Below are positions 12,601-23,216 of a stretch of 64,000 nucleotides of DNA, one piece after another. Both the position numbers and the translations under genes were made by a program. The notes under the pieces were generated by a model. That model saw only the letters and a list, made by a program, of their open reading frames with translations. It made no database searches and had not been told where the DNA came from. Position 1 is the first letter of the stretch. Every line of letters starts with the position of its first letter. The DNA comes from Styela clava (lineage: Eukaryota; Chordata; Ascidiacea; Stolidobranchia; Styelidae), in assembly GCF_964204865.1 (NCBI RefSeq), contig NC_135254.1, positions 23,345,313 to 23,409,312 on the forward strand. The letters are read 5' to 3'.

Positions 12601-13937
12601 TATACCTATTTAATTAAAGAGAATCACTGTATATTTGCCTGATTGGGTTATAACATGCCTTATGTAAGTTGGCAGCATTGTTCTTCAGTTTTCTGACATA
12701 CTTGTCTGTATCCGGATTGTTCTAATTTTTTTTGCTGGTTTTCTCCTTTTGAGAGTCTTGCCAAGAACTTATACCTTCATTCTGACATTTTCTACCTTGG
12801 CAAGACGGCGCTCCAGAACTGTGTGTACCAATATGGGGGTAACTAATTTTATTCGCCCACTTTACCTCCAGTTGTGTAAAGGAATGGAGTCCTATGAGCA
12901 GAGGGTATATTCATTGGCTAACACAGACAGTCCCTGAATCTGTGCTAGAAGTTAGAACTAAAATAAGGAAAATCGGAATAAAATTATGGCCTAACCCTAA
13001 CCTGGTACACACACTACATGAGTACCAGCAAGGCTAACACACGGTCTGTGGGCTCATCTGTCAAAAGCTATTCATTGATTTCATATCCACAGCATTTAGG
13101 TCAGCTTGATTTATTGTCCATCAAATTGTAATGAAATCATGATCGAATTAGCAACCTTTTCGCCTCTCACCATTTTCTTTTCCATTTGAAACTGACATTT
13201 GGTAGTGTATTACTGAAGCATACCATGGAAACAAATTTTTGGCTTTTACTCGTTCATCGAGTTACAAGCTATTCAGCATATTTTAATTGGGAGTATATTG
13301 TACTGATTTTTTTGACAATCTTTTATTATTTCTTATGCCCAGGCTCAGCAACTTATCAAAGCGATGTCTATGTTGCTAAGTTTCAATAAAGATGAAGAAA
13401 AATTTGTACGGGATATATTTGAATACAGGGTGAGTTAATGAAAACATGGATAGGAAAGTAATCATAATATAAACTGCGGCCTCGAATTTAATTACCAGTT
13501 CATGTCATGTATGGGAATAGTTGACCAGTTACTTGTTTCAGATGCTTGGACTTGGAGTGGGAAGTGGTTATGTGAACCGCTTTATGACGGTGAGAAGTAC
13601 TCTCTTTCATTTTTGTCCTTTTCTTCGAGTTCGCACTGGGTAATCTGATGTTTGACAGCTGGCGCGTTCCGAAGAGCCAGCATCATGTGCCTTTCATCAC
13701 ATCTATAAGTTGATTCGTTTGAATCGTTAATATTCATTTTATTTTATTATCAGCGTTCACTAATTTTTTTTACTTTGTGATTCATAAGGGATATATATGT
13801 ATGTTTTCACTTTATTTATTTTTAAATCTGTGTTCGAAAATTTTTTGTTTACTTACTCCTTACAGACATCATGGTTCGGTTCGAAACCTTCCACGAAGAA
13901 AGTTGTTAAATCATCAATAAAATCAGGAAGAAGATGA
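670..13937 (+). CDS. GOLGA1: Golgin-97 (GRIP-domain golgin), 5'-truncated by the window edge
   Basis: This is a trans-Golgi coiled-coil tether. Its C-terminal GRIP domain is recruited by the small GTPase Arl1. Coding exons by GT/AG sites and phase: 670-765, 1064-1159, 2302-2418, 3443-3595, 4277-4372, 8034-8205, 8935-9125, 9691-9768, 10357-10503, 11139-11277, 12478-12584, 13343-13429, optionally 13542-13589, then 13866-13937 with stop TGA. Joined without the optional exon they give 516 residues; human golgin-97 is about 767, so roughly the N-terminal third lies upstream. Most exons encode Glu/Lys/Gln-rich heptad coiled coil. The exons at 12478 and 13343 encode the GRIP domain, with the key Tyr in KYLKHVILTFL followed by AQQLIKAMSMLLSF. 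The end TSWFGSKP is the golgin-97 signature that distinguishes it from golgin-245 and GCC family members. The fifth intron (4373-8033) carries a Tigger transposon, and other introns carry further repeats. Confidence 0.9.
4798..6642 (-). CDS. Pogo/jerky-type transposase (DDE_1 superfamily)
   Basis: A long intact reading frame of up to 614 codons. Numbering from the first open codon used here (a TTG at 6642): a helix-turn-helix of psq/CENP-B type covers about residues 15-60, a second CENP-B-like DNA-binding region about 65-135, and the catalytic core about 170-340. The acidic triad is visible in FNLDETG (Asp178), LLIMDGHGSH (Asp286) and QPLDVGVF (Asp322). The C-terminal part is basic then acidic (VDDEAEDEDE). 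The usual family start, MPRTYV, is present at an ATG at 6634, but one frame away: four bases separate its last codon from the next in-frame codon where three are expected. This suggests a one-base insertion that disables the normal start. The first in-frame ATG is residue 44. The enzyme is therefore probably defective at its N-terminus, though the rest is undamaged. Confidence 0.85.
   Translation of the reverse strand: MRRCQGHTYVKKRPLKYTKAELELAIRRVKQGESIYAVSKSTKMPYETIRRNHLYIMRKIGQPKALSDDEEMLLVQIIVLVSESGFPIDRNDLQMLVKSYLDYKGEISRFVDNKPGKDWMRSFEKRHPEISRKKPELLTKARAEGLSHSVISTFFEMYRSILENNGLLQQPHRIFNLDETGLNTDPRSAKVYAKKASKNTYLKSASCGKTSYTVLFCCSAAGKFLPPFVVFKGINLYDTWTTGGPKNAIYGVTPSGWMQSNVFESWLTSFSKHIEALEKPCLLIMDGHGSHITYNCAEICKSNGIILLCIPPNTSHALQPLDVGVFGPMRSNWREILKTWFRETRLQNVSKPVFPSLLTKLVEKINPQWAIGGFRGSGLFPVNEEIVKKRAVDRPNPDSNSSLGPVSLEHFQKAIVDVITPMSSPETCSAKKNSSRSRKRVQAKTREILTSVESMDRLKNEMIGRKKKKTAKRKIMIVHESSSESELDSALVVDDEAEDEDEPCCSLSDFTTKEKHKLKGVTVNYGEVNTLDWLIVQYGERKFLGQVEEIVLTDVYRMNFVRYQPTKEPKGCVFAFPQNRDMESISKKEVVGKVQPPIPSRRGELVFELNAHLW
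6663..7287. repeat. Tandem array, 52-bp unit, 12 copies
   Basis: Copies begin at 6663, 6715, 6767, 6819 and so on every 52 bp up to 7235. The unit opens with ACGTTCATATTATTAAGATA, continues through TAGTAGTCTATACTG and ends TTCACAGGCTTC. Units are almost identical; I saw only single-base variants, for example an A at the T of AAGATAT in the third copy and a C in TCCACAGG in the eleventh. The array lies inside the Tigger element, immediately upstream of the transposase reading frame and antisense to the host gene. The homogeneity implies recent expansion. Confidence 0.95.
10808..11010. repeat. Dispersed repeat, family copy 1
   Basis: About 200 bp containing TAGTATGTGTACCAGGTTAG, then a TTTTCCTTA word, ACGAGTTTGGGGACTGT and a segment resembling CTTTACACTTGATGTAAAG. 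Relatives lie at 12811-13030 and 60837-61025 (opposite orientation) and at 56449-56636, where inverted ends are visible. It lies in a GOLGA1 intron. Confidence 0.65.
11339..11703. mobile_element. Non-autonomous hAT-type element
   Basis: Starts CAGGGGTCGCAACCCC and ends GTTTTGGAACCCCTG, short terminal inverted repeats of hAT type. It is flanked on both sides by the identical 8-bp duplication CTCTATAC (11331-11338 and 11704-11711). It lies in the GOLGA1 intron after the exon ending 11277. No coding potential was seen in its 365 bp. Confidence 0.8.
12811..13030. repeat. Dispersed repeat, family copy 2 (inverted)
   Basis: Reverse-orientation relative of the repeat at 10808-11010. It shares the reversed segments ACAGTCCCTGAA, AAATAAGGAAAATCGGAATA and CCTAACCTGGTACACACACTA. 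It lies in the GOLGA1 intron between the two GRIP-domain exons. Confidence 0.65.
13542..13589 (+). other. Candidate 48-nt cassette exon inside the GRIP domain
   Basis: A pyrimidine-rich acceptor (TTGTTTCAG) precedes 48 open nucleotides and a good donor (GTGAGA) follows. Both sides are phase 0, so the exon could be included or skipped without a frame change. It would insert MLGLGVGSGYVNRFMT between EYR and TSWFGSK. The human protein has the equivalent residues contiguous (EYK then MSWFGSK), so skipping is probably the conserved form. It may also be a fortuitous open stretch. Confidence 0.45.
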
Positions 13938-16079
13938 TGTATGATCAGAAATGTAAAAATGCAGCACATGCTGTTTTCGGTCCATCTCATCCTGTCATTT
14001 GGAGACATATACCGGTACTTGTTGTTTAGGTCAGGATGCGAGTCATAGATGATTCCACTACAAGAAACCCAACATATTTGCATACTACGCATTTCCTCAC
14101 AGTTATACAACACTAATGCAATTTCATTTTCCAATTTAATTACTTGTTCTTAAGTTTTATCGCCAGTCACTATTTCAGGGTTTGAAAGAATACGGCAGTA
14201 TCATGCATATGATATATTCTGGTGCTATTCCATACCATTAGATTTTATTATTATTTAAACATTTTGGTGGATATTCGAGTTGTTTCATTTGCATGGAAAA
14301 TTAGTTTTTCAGTTCCTCTGTCATTTGTTACTACTTGTTTGTTTGATGTAGAATCTCTATTTAATTGACTGCTGTGGCATAATATACTTGACAATTAGAA
14401 TATCCTAACCGATTGATTGGTGGGATAAATCTAGTTGTCATTTACTGATGTCCAAGGTGCTCTGTATATTGAAAAAATATGAGACTTGATTAACTCTGAC
14501 CTGGTTGTATTTATATCAATTTTAGTATGATGTGATGAACATAATATAAAATGGATTGCTCGGGATTTATCAACAAAATTACCGAATTTCAGTAGTCTGC
14601 TTACTTTTGGTTATCATGCTGGTCTTGTTTTTATGTTTTGCATTGGGTTATCTTGTTATATATCCTAGGTCAGTTAGGCAAGTGCAATTGTTTTCCTAAC
14701 ATACTAATTTCATTTATATTATATTTATGCCATTCAGTATTGTCTTAGTGTGATTTTGCTATGAGTGCAATATCTTTATTAACAGCTCTACTAATGAGAT
14801 GAAACTGAAATCTGTGATATTTTGTCGCCAGAATGCTCATATTTATTGCCCACTCGCATTTCACACTACACTACACACTACACTCTATGAAACTCTTTGA
14901 TCGGATGATTCGAAGCAGAACTGAATTTTGATTATTAGAAAAATTTGAAGACAATTTTTTTTTTAGTGACTTCCACACTAGAACTTCAGTTATGCATGAT
15001 CGATTCAGTCCTTGGAAAACCCTGATTGAATATTTTTGCAGGCAGAAGCTTCACACACCATATGAGTCATGGAGGTCCTGTTGTACAGTTTTCATACCAT
15101 TCGAAACATATGATTTGTTTTGAGACAACAAAAAGTTATGCACATTATTTCCTTAGATTGGAATCAAAAGCCTTGCATTTTCTTCCATCAGTGCATTTTT
15201 GATATTTGGTTATCTGTTCTGCATATTTAGAATCAACGATAGCTTTGTTTATGGTACTTTTAGTTTAAAAAATTCTTCGAAAGTTCATACATGGGAACTG
15301 ATTGAGAAAATTGATACCCATTACAGCAAGCATCTTGCATCTCCCAGGATGGAAATGGTTTGTAGTGGCAGGGTACTGCATCTTTTAGAGTTTTATTTTA
15401 ATCGTTTCAATCTTTTCTTGTCTGACGGAAATAAGTGCTATTAATTCTGTTCTTTGATTGGCCAGATTGCCGTCTAGTGGCTTTATGTAATATCCTGTTC
15501 TATGTTGACAAACTATACCTTTTAGCTAATATATTTTTGTCAGAATATTAGTTTTTTTTCTATTGAATTACTGGTTGGATGGAAGCATGCCAGGTGAAAC
15601 AAAAAGTTGGGGTGGAATATCGCGTCCCATAGATTTCAGAGAAAATAGTGTTTAAAAATAGCCTTCCAGCGACTTCAAGTACCGAAAATTTTGACGATCG
15701 GATAGGTCCATCACATAACAGCGAGACTAAAAATGACATTTTAACAAAACTGTCCCTGTGAACATTTCGTGTCCAATGTCCAATAATTTTAAAACTACGA
15801 CTGCTACTGGTGGAAATGAAAAGTCATCCGATCGTAATATATTTTACATGATTCAAGCACAATTGCGTAACGATGGTTTCATTCAACAAATGTGAGTGTC
15901 GAGCCATAAATGTTATATCTTGTGCAATGTCTCTGGTCGAACGCTTTGAATTAACAATACTCTCTGCTACATTTATTAAAAAGTTGAAAGTTCATTGCAA
16001 AGAAACATTTCCAAATCGTTTTAAATATCCAGTTAGTTGTAAGTTGTAAATCATATCTTTCTGATGATGATTAGTATGT
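13938..16079. other. Gene-free stretch downstream of GOLGA1
   Basis: This holds the presumed 3' UTR of GOLGA1 and AT-rich intergenic sequence. I recognise no exon, RNA gene or complete mobile element. One copy of the palindrome TACCGGTA lies at 14010-14017. Short open frames here have no coding signature. Confidence 0.5.
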
Positions 16080-16267
16080 AAACTCGAGATGTGTACCTGC
16101 CATGCCAACACAGTTAAATCAAACGCTTTGATCACTGGGACGCGTTTTCGTGATTGCTTCGGTTATACGTGGTGCGCAGTTTCGCTTGAGTATCAAGTTT
16201 CACTCGTCTATGAACGATAAAACAAGAGGCGAAAAGTTTGAAACTGGCCATTTTTGGATATTTAGTC

Positions 16268-16575
16268 CAGGGCTACTCAAGTATTTTCACCAAAAGTCCG
16301 TCTAGAAAACTTTAAAATTACTGGGGTCCGGATACGGAATATTTTTTTCATTAAATAAACGAAACGTCAAATGATGATGGCTCGCAAATATAGACACAAA
16401 TGTCGCGTATTGGTACCAGTACGACAAACTGTATAGCTGTGTATTTAAATTGTATCAAAATCATCGAAACTACCAAACGATGCTTTTGCTGCCAAAATAA
16501 ACAAGCAAACGCGGTCCAAATTAAATGGTCGAAATGTCCGGATTCGGACCACTGTCCGCCAGTTGAGTAGCCCTG
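16268..16575. mobile_element. Non-autonomous hAT-type element
   Basis: Ends are CAGGGCTACTCAAGT and AGTTGAGTAGCCCTG, inverted repeats of each other. It is flanked by a perfect 8-bp duplication ATTTAGTC (16260-16267 and 16576-16583). It has inserted into duplicated block A and has no counterpart in block B at the same place, so it postdates the duplication or was lost from B. Confidence 0.85.
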
Positions 16576-17335
16576 ATTTAGTCTACAACAAGATTGATTA
16601 ATTGCATAATATTGAAAGTTATGTCCTGTATTACTTTCTTCAAAGAAATAGCAATAAAACATCAGTGGGTAATTCCAGTGTTATATATCTAAGAATCATT
16701 AACACTGGTGTCGTAATACGATGAATTTCATCTTCGCATTTTACTTCTTGCAGATAGTGCCAGCTATATCTTCCGGAGACCGCCTGTGGTAATGTATCGC
16801 TTGGAGATAGCAGGGTGACGTATTTTTTATACTAGCGATCTCAAACCTTGACATTTTGTGGGCACAAACATCCACAATTACTCTGTCATTAAAGTTCCGA
16901 AACCTAAACTCAATAACAGATGCATATCACCATATTCACCAAGCCTTAAGTAGATTTCGCCGAATTGATCTTTGTTTTATCATATTAGTATATTACAAGT
17001 AATGCTTTTTGGTGCAACTGTTTATCGATCGTAAATAATACATATTTTGACCAAGTCTGTGGAACTTTTTTTGGCGTCTTCTCTTTCTAACATAGTTTGT
17101 AGTTGGATCTGTTGGGGCTCCGTCCAAGAAAGGTACATACAAAATATAGCAAAATATGATCATGTAGTGATGTAGTCGGAATACCTTATATCACCCGTAT
17201 GTTATCCATCTCTGATAACATAAAGAAATAATAAAAGCGAGACCCCGTGCTCGTGAAATTCTTTGTTGTTGCTAGAATTATAGAGACGCAAATGAAACAA
17301 GCAAGTGGATCACGGCCTTCTCTTTTAGTTTATAA

Positions 17336-17892
17336 CAGGGTTTCTCTAACGGGTCCCCCGTCCTTCCTGGGAGGTCATGGAGCGGTTTTTCATTATACGC
17401 AGCTTTTCCGTATATCCTACGTGTATATTAAAAGAGTCTTTCCCAGCCTATTGGGCGACCAAAAGTTTGTCGCCAAAAAATTCTTTTGGGTCGCTTGTTT
17501 TAACAACACAAGGCTAAATGTTATTGATTTTATTTTCTAGTAAATTTTATTGTTTATTTTGTATGTGATACTGAGGTGTTGCTCAATAGTAATTGTATGT
17601 GCGGGAAGTAGGCTATCATAGGCCATAGCATGAAAACTTTGAAGCATCTATTTCACTTGGTGAAGCCACGCCACGATTTCAAAAAATCGCCGATGGCAAA
17701 CAATTAATTATGCTGAAACAATAATGAGGAATAAATTGTTATATGAAAGTTTTTATTTATTTGTAATTCAATATCGTGGCCATGGAAGCCCTACACGTCG
17801 TTTAGTATTTGTGAATACTATTAGGTTGCGAGATTTTACAGGATTCATTTTTACAAGATTTGTGTCGCTTGAAAAAAAGTTGGGAACCACTG
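17336..17892. mobile_element. Degenerate hAT-type element
   Basis: Begins CAGGGTTTCTCTAACGGG and ends AGTTGGGAACCACTG. The presumed 8-bp duplication matches at only 5 of 8 positions (GTTTATAA against TGTTGTAA). The left end also occurs in the second duplicated block at about 47062, so this insertion predates that duplication. Confidence 0.45.
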
Positions 17893-18928
17893 TGTTGTAA
17901 GGCCCTCGTGCGAGGTTTTCAAATTTGTGAAAAAACACCAAGATCGATTTTATATATAATACTAATTGAAATTGGTTGCAAATTATACCGCCTAGCTGTC
18001 CCTAGTCAAGTAGGCTATTGTAGCTACAAAACAAGCATGTAGCTTGAAGCGACTCAATTAAATTCCTAAGTTCAGAAGTTGAGTATAAGTATAAGTTTAT
18101 TTCCACTCCATAATCAGCAATAGACAATAAAATAATTGATAAAAATAAAATAAATAAAACTGATTATAAAATCGGAATTTGAGCTATGTCATTTCCATGT
18201 GACTTATTGTGGTGGTATAGCGGAGAATGCCCTTATTTGCGTGTCCTTATACCTTCGTTAACTGACTCATTTCAGAGGTCAATAAGCACACAGTAGATTG
18301 TAATTCCAATGTTCGTATATTGAAAAGTTGCACGATAAAGTTGTCGATACAAAGAGGCACTGCTAGGACTTAGGATTAATTAGGATAAATCATAATCGGG
18401 GAAATTGAGCATTGACCTATTCAATGAATTCACATACTAATCATACAAATGAGTTAAATAACATTAAATCCATAGTTATACCGCACATTCGCTATAGTGG
18501 CGGCAATCTTGTCACGTTGTCTTACAGAACAATTAGGTGCTTGCTTAATCAACTTTGATCCTAATTTTCCCGCTCAAGGATGCAAACTCCACACCCACGT
18601 TGAAATGACTGGAAATAACCCCAAGATGAATAATCACGAGTTATGAAAACCTTATGTCTGAAAAACAAGATTGAGCCCAATGGATCAAAAGACATACTGG
18701 TAATGACAATTAAGTTTTCGGAAACACAACTGAAAACAAATAACACGTAAAAGCACGAAAACGAGGCAATATATGTCCGAACAAAAAAATGTGTCTCTGC
18801 GGCTAAATATTTTGAAATTGTTAGGTTGTTGTTGACCTATATATTGCTGATTGGTCATTGTTACGGGCTTAAACAAGAACATTGATGCTTGATGATTCAT
18901 AACGCGTCTCGGCTGCCAGACTATAGTA

Positions 18929-20330
18929 CAGCGTTTCCCAACATTTTTTGGTCGCGGACTATTTTCTCACCGGCGAAAACCTTTGCGGACTCAATGTGCG
19001 TTTATTGCAAGCGTACTCTGTGTGAAAAGCAATAAAACCAAACACAACAGAACTTTAACGAATTTCAAAATCGGAAATCCGCCGCAATTACGCGTTCGTT
19101 GAAAAAGCCGAATTTTTTAGTGTATAAAATGGCCTTTTCTGTCGCACAATATTCAATCCAATGACGACGACGAGAATTTAAAATGTCCTTCTATTTCAAT
19201 TTAATTGTGTTCATGGAAACTCGCGGTTGCTTCGATTTACGACAAGATGAAAGCATTACTGGTTTAAAATGGCAAGGCAATCTGGGACTATGATGATGTG
19301 AAAATATATTGCCCGATTATATTTAGTTTGGATACATATTTTTTGCGATCTTGCGAATTTGTTATCGCCGTTAGAAAAATCCTACTATCTGCTATAAATT
19401 TCCAGAAAGTACAACTTGATTTAGCACTTAAATAAAAGAATTAAAACTATATTTGAAGTATATCAGTGAATTAAAAATACATATTCATCGCCTTGCTTTA
19501 TCATTAATTTAATTGTGATCATTTTAATCTGCGGACGTGTTGACGAAATAAAAGCAATACTACTCAGAAAATATCATGACAATGCGTGGACACAAAAATG
19601 CGTGAAAGTGCCTGATTACATTTTGTTTTCATTCGTATTTCTGCGAATTCGACAAATCTGAGCTGTTCGTACCAATGTGGAGGCATCCTGAGGGAAAATC
19701 CAAAGAATCTTGAGAGAAAATCCAAGGAATTCTGAGGGAAAATGCCCTGGTACGTATACTACCTCAGCACCCGAAATTTTGCGATTCGTGGTGTCTAAAA
19801 AAGCGTTTTTAATCGCGGACCATCATAAAACAAAACTTAAGGTGTTCTCCGTTTTATTTTTAGTATTGCCGCTTTTCAATTTAAAAAATTTGGGTTGCCA
19901 CCATTGACACTTAGCACCAGAAAAAAAAATCTATTCCTCGTTGTTCGAACTCGCGAAACACCATTTAGGTATCTATCGAAGCGTGTGCAGACTCGTGTTT
20001 TCGTCGGAAATCCGCAAATGAATTGGGAAATCCGATCGTTTGATTAAGCGGCGCGCAAGTGACCCGTCGCGTCACTTGTTACCAAATTTTCGAATAGTAA
20101 ATTTATATTCTAATAGTTGAATTTTCGAATATATGAGCAGCCCTACTTAGTAACCAGTAATTATTGACTCGATTAATGTTATGTGAATAAACTTGCTTAT
20201 TATGTTTTATGTAATTTCTAACGTAAATCGTAACTTGGCTGATAGTTAAGTTTCGCAAAAACGTTTGCGACCAGCATTAAATTTCTGGCTCGTTGCTGAC
20301 TCATTCAAACGCTCGGGTTGGGAAACACTG
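18929..20330. mobile_element. Non-autonomous hAT-type element, 1.4 kb
   Basis: Starts CAGCGTTTCCCAACATT and ends GGGTTGGGAAACACTG. It is flanked by a perfect 8-bp target duplication CTATAGTA (18921-18928 and 20331-20338). No transposase frame is recognisable inside it. Confidence 0.8.
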
Positions 20331-21773
20331 CTATAGTACGATTAGGCCACTAGAAGGGGCATTACTAGTCATCCTGACGTTGAGCGTGTTTTCCAGTAAT
20401 ACCGTATTGTACCTGCTGAACGTAGGCTCGAATCGTCGTTTTTTATGAACTGGCATGAATTGTGTGTAGTTCGAGATAGACCATTGTATTTGAAAAAATT
20501 GGATGATACTGATGCTGAATTAATGGAACATACAATGGTGATGGGGATTATATTGGATGGTGATGTGTAATGTGATGAACTTTATTGTATTCTTGTATTA
20601 ACACATACTTTAAAAAAATGTATATATACCGTATATACAGATATATATATACCGGTATCAGTCAATTGTTTATAGTGGGGCATTGTTTTTATATTTCGAA
20701 TGTTACAAGGCTGTTGTTTGAAATGGGCACAAACAATTAGTGACAAAAATTATTATTATAGGACTGTCTGACTGTAGGCTGGTAGGAGAGCAAGTTAATC
20801 AAGATTTGGGCAAAAAATTTTTTTTATTACGGTACCTTTATTAAGTTATAATTTATAGAGCGTGGTCATTAGATCAAAAATATGTATAACACACCTATAA
20901 TACAAGCAATAATACCGGTAGGTACCGTACCGTACGATAGTCTATAATAATACCACAACTTAAATATAAGGAATAACACATGGTCTCTAATTTTCATCTA
21001 TTCATAGCCAATAAAAAGATGAATTTTTAAGCGTTTACTGAATGTTGCAAGTGAGTATTCTTTAACATTTGACGGAATTTTTTCTCAAATACTGAAATAA
21101 GGATGCTTTCTCTTTTAAGCGTTTTATTGGTAATGAAAATGAGCATCGAGGCATGAAATACTGAAATAGGCTAAGTCCTTTTTTGTAACACTCCTTGTGG
21201 CATGGCTATGGCATATGGATGGTTGGAATTCTAGTAAAAAATATGAAATATTGAATAGGATTTAATGTCACACAGATCTATTTATCTTGGGGGTTGGGGC
21301 TGGAGGGAGAAGAAATCCAATACTGCAATAAGAGGGCTTAATAATACCGTACCGGTACATATAATAAGCCTTACCACGGTCCCTCTTCTCCGGTTATCAG
21401 TTCATTTCGGGTATGGACTTCCAAATGTCCAAATGCACCAGCGGGTATGTCTGTATGTGAACTGCCCTATGGCGTATGGCTGTATGGCAGCGAGGCCTCC
21501 GGATTCGAACCTCTTAGAGTCAGGAGTGGGATTCTAGGACGAGCATAGCATAATAGGTACTGTAGTAAATGAATTAATGCACTTCAGCATTTCAGATAAA
21601 GTTGAGCAGAATCCATTTTACTCATCTCTCAGTCTTTATTAATAGTAGTAAAACTAGTATAAATTTACACTTCCAAAGTTACCCACTTTAACTTTTTCTT
21701 CTTTATTTCTGCCTCAGTTTGTGAATAGTTCAACATAAGCACTGTGTGTCTTGTTCCAAAGACCCTCAAAATA
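20331..21773. other. Upstream region of SEPHS2, no gene recognised
   Basis: AT-rich sequence with dinucleotide runs near 20620-20660 and three copies of the palindrome TACCGGTA (20650-20657, 20913-20920, 21350-21357), plus related TACCGTACCG words. A SINE-like segment lies at about 21355-21535. No TATA box or initiator could be assigned with confidence. Confidence 0.4.
21355..21535 (-). repeat. SINE-like fragment with a B-box
   Basis: Shares GGTTATCAGTTCATTTCGGGTATGG-like sequence with the complete SINE at 42427-42779 (there, GGTTACCATTCCAAGTCGGG). It contains GGATTCGAACC, the reverse complement of a Pol III B-box. It is diverged and has no clear ends. Confidence 0.4.
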
Positions 21774-23216
21774 ATGGCATCCCGGAAAATTTGGGATCCT
21801 GAAGAGCACGGATTAGCAAAAAAATTTCGATTGACTGATTATACTGGGTTGAAAGGGTGAGGATGTAAAGTCCCTCAGAAGACTCTGCTCAAACTTCTCG
21901 AGGGATTTACCAACGATCAGCCACAAAAAAGGGATGGTTTCCCAACAATTGGTATTGGACTTGATGCTTGCGTCATTCCACTGCGATTTGGTGGTTTATC
22001 ATTACTACAAACAACGGACTTTTTCTATCCACTTGTGAATGATCCTTATATCATGGGCAAAATAGCTTGTGCAAACGTACTTAGTGACTTATATGCAATG
22101 GGTGTGCTAGAATGTGACAATATGTTAATGCTCTTAAGTGCAAGTCAAAAATTTACTGAGGAACAAAGAGATATTATTTTGCCACTCATGATGCAAGGCT
22201 TTCGGGATTTGGCAAAAGAAGCCGGTACTTCTGTAACAGGTGGTCAAACTGTAGTCAATCCATGGTGCCTTATCGGTGGAGTAGCAACCACGATTTGTCA
22301 ACAAAACGAATTTATCATGCCTGATCAAGCAGTTCCCGGCGATGTACTGGTTTTAACGAAACCTCTTGGTACACAAATAGCGGTAAATGCATATCAATGG
22401 ATGCTACAAAAAAATCAACACTATAATCGCATCAAATTCATTGTTACAAAAGAAGAAATTGAGAATGCTTATTGTATTTCAATGTTGCATATGTCTAGAC
22501 TGAATAGGATTGCTGCGCAATTGATGCATGTTTTTGGCGCCCATGCTGCAACTGATGTAACAGGTTTCGGAATACTCGGACATGCAGATAATCTAGCAAA
22601 ACAACAGCGAAATGAGGTAAATTTTGTTTTACATAATTTACCAATATTCGAAAAAATGGCCGCTGTTGCCAAGGCCAGCGTTATAAAATTTGGTTTATTA
22701 GAAGGAACGTCTGCAGAAACATCTGGAGGTTTATTAATTGCACTTCCACGCGAGCAAGCAGAAAAATATTGCAAAGAAATTTTCAAGCATGAGGGACTTC
22801 AAGCTTGGATTATAGGAATAGTTGAAAAGGGTGAGAGAAAAGCTCGGATTATTGATCGTCCAAGAGTTATTGAAGTTCCAAATGTTGAACCAGAACATGT
22901 ACCTACACCAGTTGTTCTACCTATTCCCACTACAGTTACAGTTTCCCGAAAACGAAATTATGAATCCATTGCGCAACCAACCCCACCTCCACATATTGAT
23001 GTTCAGCAACCACAACCACACCATCATCTTGTCCATACCCAACCACAACCTAATTATATTCCTGAACCATCAACTGACCATCAAAGGCATGTTTTACCTA
23101 TGCACCCAGGTCTTGTTATGCACGGCAATGGTGTGCTGCATCATCCATTGGAAGCACAACCTCCACCTGTTGTCCCAAATCCTTATCATCACATGCACTT
23201 TCCTGGCCAACAATAA
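21774..23216 (+). CDS. SEPHS2: Selenophosphate synthetase 2, selenocysteine-containing, intronless
   Basis: Makes selenophosphate from selenide and ATP, the selenium donor for Sec-tRNA. The frame opens at ATG 21774 ([14 protein letters not shown]). It reads through TGA at codon 29 in the active-site motif GLKG-U-GCKVPQ and ends at TAA 23214, giving 480 residues if TGA is selenocysteine. Lys32 is the catalytic lysine next to the Sec. Further conserved blocks are [64 protein letters not shown] and [15 protein letters not shown]. The whole family fold is one exon, although SEPHS genes normally have several introns, which points to a retrocopy. Residues from about 375 on form an extra tail of about 100 amino acids, rich in Pro, His and Gln, beyond the usual end near 390. 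No SECIS element could be identified by eye. An automatic caller would start at GTG 22035 and lose the N-terminus. Confidence 0.92.
21858..21860 (+). other. Selenocysteine TGA codon
   Basis: In-frame TGA at codon 29 of SEPHS2, exactly where SPS2 proteins carry Sec (or Cys in bacteria) and SPS1 paralogues carry another residue. Coding conservation continues on both sides, which argues against a true stop or a pseudogene. Confidence 0.9.

Larger units (their letters stand above)
16080..18655. repeat. Long duplicated non-coding block, copy A
   Basis: A series of landmarks recurs in the same order and orientation in 45675-47980: GAGATGTG plus ATGCCAAC near 16085; a CAAACCTTGACATTTTGTG segment at about 16845 followed by CAGATGCATATCACCA and GGGGCTC; CTCTTTTAGTTTAT plus CAGGGTTTC at about 17320; TTATTGATTTTATTT at about 17520; and GCAAACTCCACACCCA at about 18584. 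The copy is interrupted by a hAT-type element at 16268-16575. No coding function is visible, so it could be a segmental duplication or two copies of a large unidentified transposon. Confidence 0.65.

Noticed and set aside
13853..14134. Minus-strand open frame of 93 codons
   Set aside because: It is antisense to the last GOLGA1 exon and 3' UTR, with no recognisable domain and no splice signals.
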